A DNA stretch of 64,000 nt from an uncultured Lachnospiraceae bacterium (GTDB lineage: Bacteria; Bacillota; Clostridia; Lachnospirales; Lachnospiraceae), in assembly GCA_934408585.1 (NCBI GenBank), contig CAKRVA010000002.1, positions 62,001 to 126,000 of the forward strand. Reading direction: 5' to 3'. Numbering within the stretch: position 1 is the stretch's first letter; each line of letters starts with the position of its first letter. This document shows positions 35,098-42,607 of the stretch, in pieces. Made by a program: the position numbers and the translations under genes. The notes beneath the pieces were generated by a model, which saw only the letters and a program-made list of their open reading frames with translations, did no database searches and had not been told where the DNA came from.

Positions 35098-35784
35098 ATG
35101 AATCTGGCGATGATTACTGCGCGGGGAGGCAGCAAACGTATTCCCCATAAGAATATCAAAGAATTTTGTGGAAAACCAATTCTCGCTTATTCCATTCAGG
35201 CAGCATTGCAGTCGAATGTCTTTGACGAGGTTATGGTTTCAACCGATGATAATGAAATTGCGGAAATCGCCATAAAGTATGGTGCCTCTGTTCCTTTTTT
35301 CCGTTCGGAGGCAACCTCAAATGACTTTGCTTCCACCGATGATGTAATTATGGAAGTCTTGAAAACTTATGAATCCATGGGCAGACACTTCGATGCTTTC
35401 TGCTGTATTTATCCTACCGCACCTTTCATTACCGGAAAGCGTCTGCGGGAAGCCATGGGACTTCTTCGAAAAGCTGTTTCGGTAATGCCCGTAGTGCCCT
35501 TTTCCTATCCTCCACAGAGAGGGCTTCTGATTAATAAATTCGGAACCATAGAGCGGCAGTTTCCGGAGTATGCTCTTACAAGGAGCCAGGATCTGCCGAA
35601 AATATATCATGACTGCGGTCAGTTCTATGCCTGTCGTACCGATGTATTCCTTGCCGAAGGAACCACTGATGTCAAAGGACAGGTTCCTTTAATTCTGAGT
35701 GAAATGGAAGTACAGGATATTGACACTTTGGAAGATTGGGCACTTGCTGAAATCAAGTTTCAGCGCATGGAGGAACACGAATGA
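35098..35784 (+). CDS. pseF: Pseudaminic acid cytidylyltransferase
   Basis: A 228-residue CMP-nonulosonate synthetase. The CTP-binding loop is ARGGSKRIPHKN (8-19), and the blocks VMVSTDDNEIAEIA, CCIYPTAPF, SYPPQRG and YALTRSQDLPKIYHDCGQFY match PseF rather than NeuA. It activates pseudaminic acid with CTP to CMP-Pse in the cytoplasm. The start at 35098 has AGGAGG 8 nt upstream; the frame remains open further upstream to 34999, but without a site and outside the homology. It is the first of three coupled genes (4-bp ATGA overlap with pseI) read away from the repeat array. Confidence 0.9.
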   Translation: MNLAMITARGGSKRIPHKNIKEFCGKPILAYSIQAALQSNVFDEVMVSTDDNEIAEIAIKYGASVPFFRSEATSNDFASTDDVIMEVLKTYESMGRHFDAFCCIYPTAPFITGKRLREAMGLLRKAVSVMPVVPFSYPPQRGLLINKFGTIERQFPEYALTRSQDLPKIYHDCGQFYACRTDVFLAEGTTDVKGQVPLILSEMEVQDIDTLEDWALAEIKFQRMEEHE

Positions 35785-36830
35785 ATAAAGAAATCCGAAT
35801 TGGAAAACGAATCATCAGTGAAACATCCCCGGCATTTATTGTAGCTGAATTATCTGCCAACCATAATCAGGATTTTCACCGGGCAGTCGAAATCCTTCAT
35901 GCTGCTGCGGAAGCAGGTGCGGATGCCATCAAACTCCAGACCTACACGGCAGATTCCATGACAATTGATTCCAAAGAAGACTGCTTTATGAACAAGGGCG
36001 GTCTTTGGGATGGAATTTCTGAATATGACCTTTACAAAAAAGCCTATACTCCCTGGGAATGGCAGCCTTTGTTAATGGAAGAAGCCCAAAAACTTGGTAT
36101 TGAATGTTTTTCCTCTCCCTTTGATTTTACCTCGGTTGACTTTCTCGAGGATTTAGATGTCCCCGCATATAAAATTGCGTCCTATGAAATCAATGACATT
36201 CCTTTAATTCGCAAAGTAGCAAGACTTCACAAGCCGGTTATTTTTGCAACAGGTATCGCATATCCGGAGGACATTGAGCGTGCACTTCAGGTATGTCACG
36301 AAGAAAATAACGAAGATGTCATTTTATTGAAATGTGTTTCTGCATATCCGACCCCTTATGAAGAGGTGAATCTGCGGGTTATTCCGACTCTTGCAAAAAC
36401 TTATGACTGTTTAACTGGAATCTCTGACCACACAATGGGAACCGTTGTTTCCACCGGTGCAATTCCTCTTGGTGCAAAAATGGTAGAAAAACATCTGACC
36501 CTGCGCCGTGCAGATGGAGGTCCGGATGGTGCGTTCTCCATGGAACCGGAAGAATTCGAAAAGATGGTCAAAGACATCCGCATCCTGGAAAAAGCATTAG
36601 GTTCTCCCGAATATGTACTATCCGAAAAGCAGAAACAGGAGCACCGAGGTTCCCGTTCTCTCTTTGTTGTAAAAGATATTGCGGAGGGTGAATTACTTAC
36701 TCCTGAAAATATCCGTTCTATCCGACCGGGAATCGGTCTTCATACCATGTACTATGAAGAAGTTTTAGGTAAAAGAGCAAAGCATTTCTTAAAGAAAGGA
36801 ACACCTTTAGCATGGGAACTGATTCAGTAA
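35781..36830 (+). CDS. pseI: Pseudaminic acid synthase
   Basis: A 349-residue NeuB-family enzyme: a TIM-barrel synthase domain (about 1-280) and a C-terminal SAF/antifreeze-like domain (about 285-349, SRSLFVVKDIAEGELLTPENIRSIRPG). The markers IVAELSANHNQ, KLQTYTADSMTID, GGLWDG..EYDLYKKAYTPWEW and FDFTSVDFLEDLDVPAYKIAS are the PseI pattern, distinct from sialic or legionaminic acid synthases. It condenses 2,4-diacetamido-2,4,6-trideoxy-L-altrose with phosphoenolpyruvate. GGAGG lies 7 nt before the ATG, and the start overlaps the pseF stop. It overlaps pseG by 19 bp. Confidence 0.92.
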   Translation: MNKEIRIGKRIISETSPAFIVAELSANHNQDFHRAVEILHAAAEAGADAIKLQTYTADSMTIDSKEDCFMNKGGLWDGISEYDLYKKAYTPWEWQPLLMEEAQKLGIECFSSPFDFTSVDFLEDLDVPAYKIASYEINDIPLIRKVARLHKPVIFATGIAYPEDIERALQVCHEENNEDVILLKCVSAYPTPYEEVNLRVIPTLAKTYDCLTGISDHTMGTVVSTGAIPLGAKMVEKHLTLRRADGGPDGAFSMEPEEFEKMVKDIRILEKALGSPEYVLSEKQKQEHRGSRSLFVVKDIAEGELLTPENIRSIRPGIGLHTMYYEEVLGKRAKHFLKKGTPLAWELIQ

Positions 36831-37876
36831 TATATATCCGCACCGACGGAAATTCCCAGATTGCCACCGGACATCTTGTGCGGTGTCTTTCGATTGCCCG
36901 TGCATTGCGTAAAGAAGCTGTAAACAAGCATTCCCTTTCAATTTGTTTTCTTCTCTCCGACGAAGAAAGCAGACACTTATTGGAGAGCTTTTTTGAGGTA
37001 GAAAATGAGTTTGAATGGCACATTTTATCCAACGCAGATTATCAGCATCCGGAACTGGAACTGGAAGAACTGCTTGCGCTCGGAAACCCTTCCCGCCCTA
37101 TGCTTCTCATTGATTCCTATTTTGTAACGGAAAAATATCTGACCGATTTACACAACGTGTTTACATTAGTTTATTTAGATGATTTACGTGCATTTGATTA
37201 CCCGGTTGATATCGTTATTAATTACGACCTTCTGACATCTGCTTCTCAAAAGGAATATGAACAATTTTATCATTCTGCCCATAAGAAATTATTAGGTGGC
37301 AGTTATGCTCCACTGCGTCCGCAGTTCTGGGAAAATCACCCCACACAAGAAAATGATTCCTGTCATATTCTAATTGCTTCCGGAGGTTCTGACCCGTATC
37401 ATACGACACTTCATCTTGTCAGGGAATTGTCCCGGCAGTTTTCGGATAACTACTGTTTTGAACTGATTGTTGGTGCCTTCAATCCGGACAAAGAAGAATT
37501 GCAGAAGCTTGCAAAAACCGGCTCCATTGTTCTGCACGAAGGAGTCACACAAATGGCTGCCCTTATGGCTTCCTGTGACCTCGCTATTTCTGCTGCAGGC
37601 ACGACACTTTATGAGCTTTGCGCCGTCGGCATTCCAACTGCCAGCTTTGTCCTTGCAGATAACCAGTTCGCTTCCGCCAAAGCATTTGAGGAATGTCATA
37701 TTATTCCATATCTTGGTGATGTCCGCACTGATGAAAATGACGTCATAAAAAAAGCAACCACTTGGGTTGCTTCTAATTCACATTCTGTCCTTTCCAAAAG
37801 TAAAAATCAGGAAGTGGATGGAAAAGGTGCTCTGCGCATTGCAAAAGAGCTACTTTTCTATAACCATAATGTCTGA
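36812..37876 (+). CDS. pseG: UDP-2,4-diacetamido-2,4,6-trideoxy-L-altropyranose hydrolase
   Basis: A 354-residue MurG-like GT-B hydrolase. The N-terminal IRTDGNSQIATGHLVRCLSIARAL is the PseG signature with the catalytic His in GHL. LIDSYFV, LLGGSYAPLRPQF and the C-terminal ISAAGTTLYELCAVGIPT (UDP-binding) follow. It removes UDP to give the free sugar used by pseI. The 3' end overlaps the convergent ATP-grasp gene by 27 bp, and codons around 37752-37772 form a strong terminator on the opposite strand. The earlier pathway steps (PseB dehydratase, PseC aminotransferase) are not clearly present here, although a GNAT resembling PseH is at 26308-26829. Confidence 0.88.
   Translation: MGTDSVIYIRTDGNSQIATGHLVRCLSIARALRKEAVNKHSLSICFLLSDEESRHLLESFFEVENEFEWHILSNADYQHPELELEELLALGNPSRPMLLIDSYFVTEKYLTDLHNVFTLVYLDDLRAFDYPVDIVINYDLLTSASQKEYEQFYHSAHKKLLGGSYAPLRPQFWENHPTQENDSCHILIASGGSDPYHTTLHLVRELSRQFSDNYCFELIVGAFNPDKEELQKLAKTGSIVLHEGVTQMAALMASCDLAISAAGTTLYELCAVGIPTASFVLADNQFASAKAFEECHIIPYLGDVRTDENDVIKKATTWVASNSHSVLSKSKNQEVDGKGALRIAKELLFYNHNV
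37747..37772 (-). terminator. Intrinsic terminator of the minus-strand operon, inside pseG
   Basis: On the minus strand an 8-bp perfect stem (AAGCAACC / GGTTGCTT, loop of 5 nt) is followed by seven T residues (complement of 37747-37753). It lies about 80-100 nt past the stop codon of the ATP-grasp gene and entirely within pseG coding sequence on the other strand. Confidence 0.8.
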
Positions 37877-38824
37877 ATATTTTAATACATAAACCTCATC
37901 ATACTCTTCTTCCAAATGACTTTCATTTGGAATTCCCTGCACATTTCTGGCAAGATAATTTGGAGTGTCCATTCCGCATGCATAAGCGTGTGGAAAACCA
38001 CCTCCAAATCTCGGATTAATTTCGGAAATATAATAAGTTCCGCCTTTTTGGAAAATATCCATATCCACAGGACCGGACAGCTTCATTTTCTCGATGACAC
38101 GAAGCGCAAATGCCCGCAGTTCCTCTTTCTCACAAGTAATGGACTTTTCTGTTTCTCCGGCACGCATCCGTAACTTTTCTTTTGCAAAAAGTGCAACCGG
38201 TTCTCCGCTTATCATATCAATATAAGCATCCACACCAAATTCCTGTCCTTCGCAGAACTCCTGAATCAGTAAAGGTTCCTCACTATGAGCGCAAAGTACC
38301 TCCAGGACTTCCATACAGGTAACCTTCATGGCTCCTATACTTCCTGCTCCGCGAACCGGTTTAACAAAAACAGGAAAGTCTATTTTCCCCTGCTCATAGT
38401 CCTTTTGAAATTCTTTCAGTTCTTCATAGGATTTTAATACCGGAATTCCCTGACTCTCCATATATTTTAGAAAACGATACTTATCCCTGCAAAGTTCAAT
38501 TGTTTCTGCCTCCGAAACAATCACCCGGATTCCCCGGTCTTCAAACTGCTTTCTGTTTTCAGCAATTAACTGCAATTCATCCTCCTGAAGCGGAAGCACT
38601 GCCCGGATTCCCTCTTTTTGGCAAATTTCAAAAACCGCATCAAAATATTGCGGATCACCCATTCTTGGAATGATATAGTATCTGTCTGCCTCATACAATG
38701 CAGGTGCAAGCTCGCTGCAATCGGCACCGATTACGTTATCAAAAGAAGATTTTCTGAAATAGCGCACCAGCAAATCCCTGGTACCACAGCTTAAAATCAA
38801 CAAATTATTCAATGTGCTCTCCAT
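37850..38824 (-). CDS. ATP-grasp ligase, paralog of the 16261-17247 protein
   Basis: A 324-residue protein that closely follows the other ATP-grasp in this window: LSCGTRDLL..YFRK, DCSELAPALYEADRYY, FVKPVRGAGS, GQEFGVDAYIDMISG, MRAGETEKS and SEINPRFGGGFPHAYACGMD. It probably ligates a carboxylate to an amine, thiol or sugar through an acyl phosphate. The gene follows a type III PLP decarboxylase-like gene by 3 bp, a pairing also seen in butirosin biosynthesis (BtrJ/BtrK). A TTG at 38812 (GGAG 6 nt upstream, giving MNNLLILSCGTR) is an alternative start to the ATG at 38824. The 3' end overlaps pseG tail to tail by 27 bp. Confidence 0.8.
   Translation of the reverse strand: MESTLNNLLILSCGTRDLLVRYFRKSSFDNVIGADCSELAPALYEADRYYIIPRMGDPQYFDAVFEICQKEGIRAVLPLQEDELQLIAENRKQFEDRGIRVIVSEAETIELCRDKYRFLKYMESQGIPVLKSYEELKEFQKDYEQGKIDFPVFVKPVRGAGSIGAMKVTCMEVLEVLCAHSEEPLLIQEFCEGQEFGVDAYIDMISGEPVALFAKEKLRMRAGETEKSITCEKEELRAFALRVIEKMKLSGPVDMDIFQKGGTYYISEINPRFGGGFPHAYACGMDTPNYLARNVQGIPNESHLEEEYDEVYVLKYSDIMVIEK
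37910..37932 (+). terminator. Perfect 9-bp hairpin just after pseG (weak terminator candidate)
   Basis: TTCCAAATG (37910-37918) and CATTTGGAA (37924-37932) form a perfect stem with a 5-nt loop, 34 nt after the pseG stop codon and inside the convergent ATP-grasp gene. The following bases (TTCCCTGCAC) lack a proper T-tract, so termination is uncertain. Confidence 0.35.
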
Positions 38825-38827
38825 CCT

Positions 38828-40012
38828 TTACCAGATACTTCCCTGTACGTATTCCTTAGCGGTCCACTTTTCACGGACCTTAGTAAACTGTTCCCCATTT
38901 TTCACATAAACTGCCGGAAAATACTGAATAAACAGAGGATTCAGGCTTATGGTATATCCTCCGACATTTTCATAAATAATCCGGTCTCCTGTTCGTAGTT
39001 CCGGAAGATTTTCCATCGTAAATAACCGGTCGCATTCCATGCAGGTATATCCTGTAACTTCCTGCTTTTTCATGACAGGAAGCAATGGTTTCTGTTGTTC
39101 CAGATGATACAGATAAGACGATTTAATCATAGTCGCATCAATATTAAAGCGGCTTCCATCCGTAATTAAATACCGTGTATCCCGGATATCACGTACATCA
39201 ATAACACTTGTAACAAACGAGGAGCCCTTGGAAATTAAAGAAATTCCGGGTTCCACAATCAGCTTTGTCTGTTCTCGTGAAAACTCCTTTTCAAGTTCTT
39301 CGGCAATTGCCGGGAAATAGTCCGGATACTCCGGTCTTCCTTCCATGCCACCACAATAGCCGCCTCCCAAATCCACATAAGAAAGCTGCAAGTCAAATTC
39401 ACGCTTCAATTTGCATGCCATCTGCGCAATGCTTCGGAAAATTGCCACACTACGGCTTTTACTGCTGGAGTGCAGGTGCAATCCGACCACCTCTACATTA
39501 GGCAGCTCCTGTATCTTGCGTAAAGCTCTTTCAAATTCCCCATTTTCATAGCAATAACCAAAACGGCCGCTTGTTTCTCCCATCGTCGTTTCCCCGGGAC
39601 ACATTTTCTCCAGATTAAAATTTACGCGTATTCCCACCTGAAGCATACGCTCATCCCGGAATTCCTCACTCAGCTGCTGTAACCATAACAACTCTGCTTT
39701 GGAATCCATATTCACAATGCCGCCAGCGAGAATGACATCCCGAAAAGAAGTTTCATCCTTATAAGGACCATTATAAACGATTTCGTCATCCCGAAATCCC
39801 AGATATTTTGCCAGTCCATACTCGTCCTTGGAAACCACCTCGGCAAAAACTCCCTGCTTTTTATAGAAGTTTACCAGCCAGGGCAGGGAATTGGTCTTGA
39901 AGGAATATCCAATCTGATAATTCGGCCAATTTGATGCAAGTGATGTGGTAAGCATATCAAAATATTGCTGTAAAACCTGTTGGTCCAGTAAAAAATACGG
40001 AGTCGGTATCAT
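38828..40012 (-). CDS. Fold-type III PLP enzyme, diaminopimelate/ornithine decarboxylase-like
   Basis: A 394-residue alanine-racemase-fold PLP enzyme. It has the PLP lysine in GYSFKTNSLP (K39), the His block GLHLHSSSKSRS, the phosphate-binding LGGGYCGG, VEPGISLISKG, and a C-terminal CMECDRLF (C324), which corresponds to the CxxxD active-site motif of decarboxylases. The family decarboxylates D-chiral centres of amino acids, free or carrier-bound (LysA, NspC, BtrK). The neighbours are a GT2-GT52 transferase upstream and an ATP-grasp downstream, so it may make an amine or amino acid used to decorate the glycan. The ribosome site is GAGGAG. Racemase or regulatory roles are not excluded. Confidence 0.78.
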   Translation of the reverse strand: MIPTPYFLLDQQVLQQYFDMLTTSLASNWPNYQIGYSFKTNSLPWLVNFYKKQGVFAEVVSKDEYGLAKYLGFRDDEIVYNGPYKDETSFRDVILAGGIVNMDSKAELLWLQQLSEEFRDERMLQVGIRVNFNLEKMCPGETTMGETSGRFGYCYENGEFERALRKIQELPNVEVVGLHLHSSSKSRSVAIFRSIAQMACKLKREFDLQLSYVDLGGGYCGGMEGRPEYPDYFPAIAEELEKEFSREQTKLIVEPGISLISKGSSFVTSVIDVRDIRDTRYLITDGSRFNIDATMIKSSYLYHLEQQKPLLPVMKKQEVTGYTCMECDRLFTMENLPELRTGDRIIYENVGGYTISLNPLFIQYFPAVYVKNGEQFTKVREKWTAKEYVQGSIW

Positions 40013-40030
40013 TTTTATCTCCTCAAAAAT

Positions 40031-42166
40031 TTAGTAAATCTGTTCATTCTGTCTGTGAATCTCCGGTGCTTCGTAACGGTCCATAAAGTCCTCACCCAAA
40101 AACAGTTTTTCCTTTGTAAACTGAATGGCATCGGTTACGGTAAGAACTGAAATTACGCGGTCAAACACAAGGTCTTTCATATAATTTAAAATTTCCATCG
40201 GAAACTTTTTATCAAGAATAATATATTCTGAAAAGTCCTTTGTATAATCCAGCACATCTCTCGGATGAGGCTTCATCAGAATCTGTGCCGGTTTTCCGTC
40301 AATAGTTCCATATTCCCTGATGATATCCCGGAAAATCTGTTTTCTTGTTTCCAAATCACAAAGCGGCTCGGTCAGAATCAGCACTTTATGCTCATGGTTC
40401 ATGCCTTCCCGCAAAGTTTTTTCAAGCTGCTCTTTATTTTCCACAAAAATGCCTACCAGAATGTCTTTTTCTTCATCGGTCAAATCGCCGGTAAGTTCTT
40501 TCCGGGGTTTTTCCAGATACTTTTTGCAGGGATAAGGCAGCACGGAAATATCATTCACTTCCATATCCAGACAGTACTTGTTGTATCCGTTCTGGATAAA
40601 AATCAGATTATGCGCAGACATCCATGCTTTCAGTCCGAAGTGTCCGCGATTGTCATAGCGCGCTGTATCATAATACAAAATGCAATTCAGACCATCCTCG
40701 ACCGCATGATAATAAATCTTATGGGTGCTCAGATAATATCCAATCGGGTCCGAATCACAAAAAACATAAATGTCATCAAATGCTTTAAAATCAACTGGAA
40801 TATATGGTTCCAGACATTTTCCGAATTTCTTTGTAAAACGGATTCTCTGAATCATATTTTTCACAAGATTTCCGGTATCCGTACGATATTTTGCAAGCTC
40901 CGGGAAAAAAGTTTCTTCTTTTTCATCAAACGGAAGCACCTGTTCAAAAAGTCCCGACTTTTCTGCGCGTTCCCTGAGATTTCCGAAATCATTCGACATA
41001 CTGCTTAAAAGCAGAACGGCACCTGCTGCTTTTTTCTTTTCATCCCTCTGGATATGAAGTTCCTTCAGACATGAAATATAGGCATGATAAAACGTATGAC
41101 AGACATAAACTCTTCTGCCGTCCGTATGCTGCTTTTTTCCTTCTGCCATTCTCTTACGGAAATTCCGATATGCCCAAAGCAGTTTATAATAAAGCATAAA
41201 CAGCAACGTTGATTTCTGCTGCATACGAATCAGTTTCCGCTCCTCTGCATGCACCCGTTGCTCATAATATTTGTTTTTTTGAAAATCGGGAAATGTTTCC
41301 CTCATTTCTTTTCCAAGCTTTTTTACAAAAGCATATCCCTTCTTATGCACACCGGCCATATAGGAAAAAAGTGTATTCACATAAAACAAGGTCGTAAAGC
41401 TGCTTTCCAGTTCCGGATAATACTCTTCGAAAAAGCCAAACTCCCTGGCCTCCCGAATCATTACCCTTGCAGCCTCCATACGGTGTTCACACCGTTCTTT
41501 TGTAATCGTATGAACCGTAGAAGTATCATGCTGATAATAATAATAAAGCGGTTCGGGCAGGTACTCAAAATGTCTGGCACGAAGCATCCATGAATTACTG
41601 ATGGCATTATCCTCATAAAAAATGCCTTCGGGAAAGCGGTTTGGATAATCTAAAATGATATGACGTTTGTATATTTTAACAACAAGGCTTCCCCCATCCA
41701 GAATCAGCGATGCATATTTTTCATGGTCCAGTTCTCCGCTCTGTTCCTTACGGTTATTCGGAACAACCTGTCCAACCTTCCAGCTATGCTCCGGTGTCAG
41801 GTGGTAATCACATCCGACCATATCCGCCCCGGTTTCCTGTGCCTTCTTTAAAAGCTTCTCATAAAAATCCGGTGTTACCCAGTCATCTGCATCAATAAAA
41901 CCAATCCATTCCCCGGCAGCCTGCGCAAGACCAAGATTTTTGGCTCCACCCTGTTTCTTATTGACCGGCGAAGCAATCACTTTTACCTTCTGTGGATATT
42001 CTTTTTCATAATTCCGAAGAATATTTAAAGAATCATCTGTCGAGCAGTCATCAACTGCAATAATCTCATAATCTTCGATGGTCTGGTTTACAAGGGAATC
42101 CATGCACCAGTTCAGGCGGTGGTCTGCCGCCATATTATAAACCGGAACAATTATACTTAATTTCAA
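40031..42166 (-). CDS. GT2-GT52 fusion glycosyltransferase, candidate nonulosonic acid transferase
   Basis: A 711-residue two-domain protein. The N-terminal part (about 1-330) is a GT2 GT-A domain with SIIVPVYN, VDDCSTDDS and donor motif DADDW (about 92-96). The C-terminal part (about 350-711) resembles GT52 lipooligosaccharide sialyltransferases: VYVCHTFYHAYIS, the E-D-G motif in YHAVEDGLN (about 490) and the HP motif in LMKPHPRDVLDY (about 632). Both motifs bind and activate CMP-nonulosonate donors in bacterial sialyltransferases. With pseF-pseI-pseG alongside, the natural inference is CMP-pseudaminic acid as donor. The start is a TTG at 42166 with GGAGG 8 nt upstream; the more upstream TTG overlaps that site. 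No signal or membrane helix was seen. Confidence 0.8.
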   Translation of the reverse strand: MKLSIIVPVYNMAADHRLNWCMDSLVNQTIEDYEIIAVDDCSTDDSLNILRNYEKEYPQKVKVIASPVNKKQGGAKNLGLAQAAGEWIGFIDADDWVTPDFYEKLLKKAQETGADMVGCDYHLTPEHSWKVGQVVPNNRKEQSGELDHEKYASLILDGGSLVVKIYKRHIILDYPNRFPEGIFYEDNAISNSWMLRARHFEYLPEPLYYYYQHDTSTVHTITKERCEHRMEAARVMIREAREFGFFEEYYPELESSFTTLFYVNTLFSYMAGVHKKGYAFVKKLGKEMRETFPDFQKNKYYEQRVHAEERKLIRMQQKSTLLFMLYYKLLWAYRNFRKRMAEGKKQHTDGRRVYVCHTFYHAYISCLKELHIQRDEKKKAAGAVLLLSSMSNDFGNLRERAEKSGLFEQVLPFDEKEETFFPELAKYRTDTGNLVKNMIQRIRFTKKFGKCLEPYIPVDFKAFDDIYVFCDSDPIGYYLSTHKIYYHAVEDGLNCILYYDTARYDNRGHFGLKAWMSAHNLIFIQNGYNKYCLDMEVNDISVLPYPCKKYLEKPRKELTGDLTDEEKDILVGIFVENKEQLEKTLREGMNHEHKVLILTEPLCDLETRKQIFRDIIREYGTIDGKPAQILMKPHPRDVLDYTKDFSEYIILDKKFPMEILNYMKDLVFDRVISVLTVTDAIQFTKEKLFLGEDFMDRYEAPEIHRQNEQIY

Positions 42167-42202
42167 TTCTGAAACCTCCAAATACTACTTCTATGTAACA
42201 CC

Positions 42203-42535
42203 TTAGCGTCTTGCCTCATCTGCTAAAATTGCAATATATTCACTGTTGGTCGGTCGTGCCTGTCCTGTCGTCCGATTATATCCAAACAGCTTTTCAAACG
42301 TTGCTTCGTCTCCCTGCTCCCAGGATTTTTCCACCAGATAACGGATGGTTCGTTCCACATGTACCGGGGTCGAATGATATTCTTTTGCAAGGTCCGTATA
42401 CAAAAGCTTTGTTACACTTCCAACCAGTTCAAAATTCTCGGCAGTCATATAAATTGCCTGGAACAGGCAGGAATATCCCACCTGTGTTTGTTCAATTCCC
42501 AATTCCTCCAATAACGTATGAATGGTATTTTCCAT
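42203..42535 (-). CDS. Free-standing Spo0A C-terminal (effector) domain protein
   Basis: A 110-residue protein consisting of little more than the Spo0A DNA-binding domain. TPVHVERTIRYLVEKSWEQGD is the recognition-helix region and LFGYN......RPTNSEYIAILADEARR is the conserved C-terminal end of Spo0A. The receiver domain that normally controls Spo0A is absent, so it cannot be switched by phosphorelay in the usual way. A GGAGAG ribosome site and a possible own promoter precede it. It is followed after 36 bp by the GT2-GT52 gene and may regulate the glycan genes; this is inference. Similar short Spo0A_C proteins occur in Clostridia. Confidence 0.85.
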   Translation of the reverse strand: MENTIHTLLEELGIEQTQVGYSCLFQAIYMTAENFELVGSVTKLLYTDLAKEYHSTPVHVERTIRYLVEKSWEQGDEATFEKLFGYNRTTGQARPTNSEYIAILADEARR

Positions 42536-42578
42536 CTTTTGTATCTCTCCTGCTTACTGCAACGACATGCACTATAAC

Positions 42579-42607
42579 AGTATACACCACATTGCATTAT
42601 TTTTCCA
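42579..42607 (-). promoter_or_regulatory. Possible promoter of the Spo0A_C gene
   Basis: On the minus strand TGGAAA (42602-42607) and TATACT (42579-42584) are spaced by 17 bp. The -35 lies in the last codons of the histidine kinase gene. Transcription would start near 42572, giving a leader of about 37 nt. Confidence 0.35.

Noticed and set aside
40265..41008. 247-codon plus-strand reading frame
   Set aside because: Antisense to the GT52-like domain, which has clear family motifs; no start signals.
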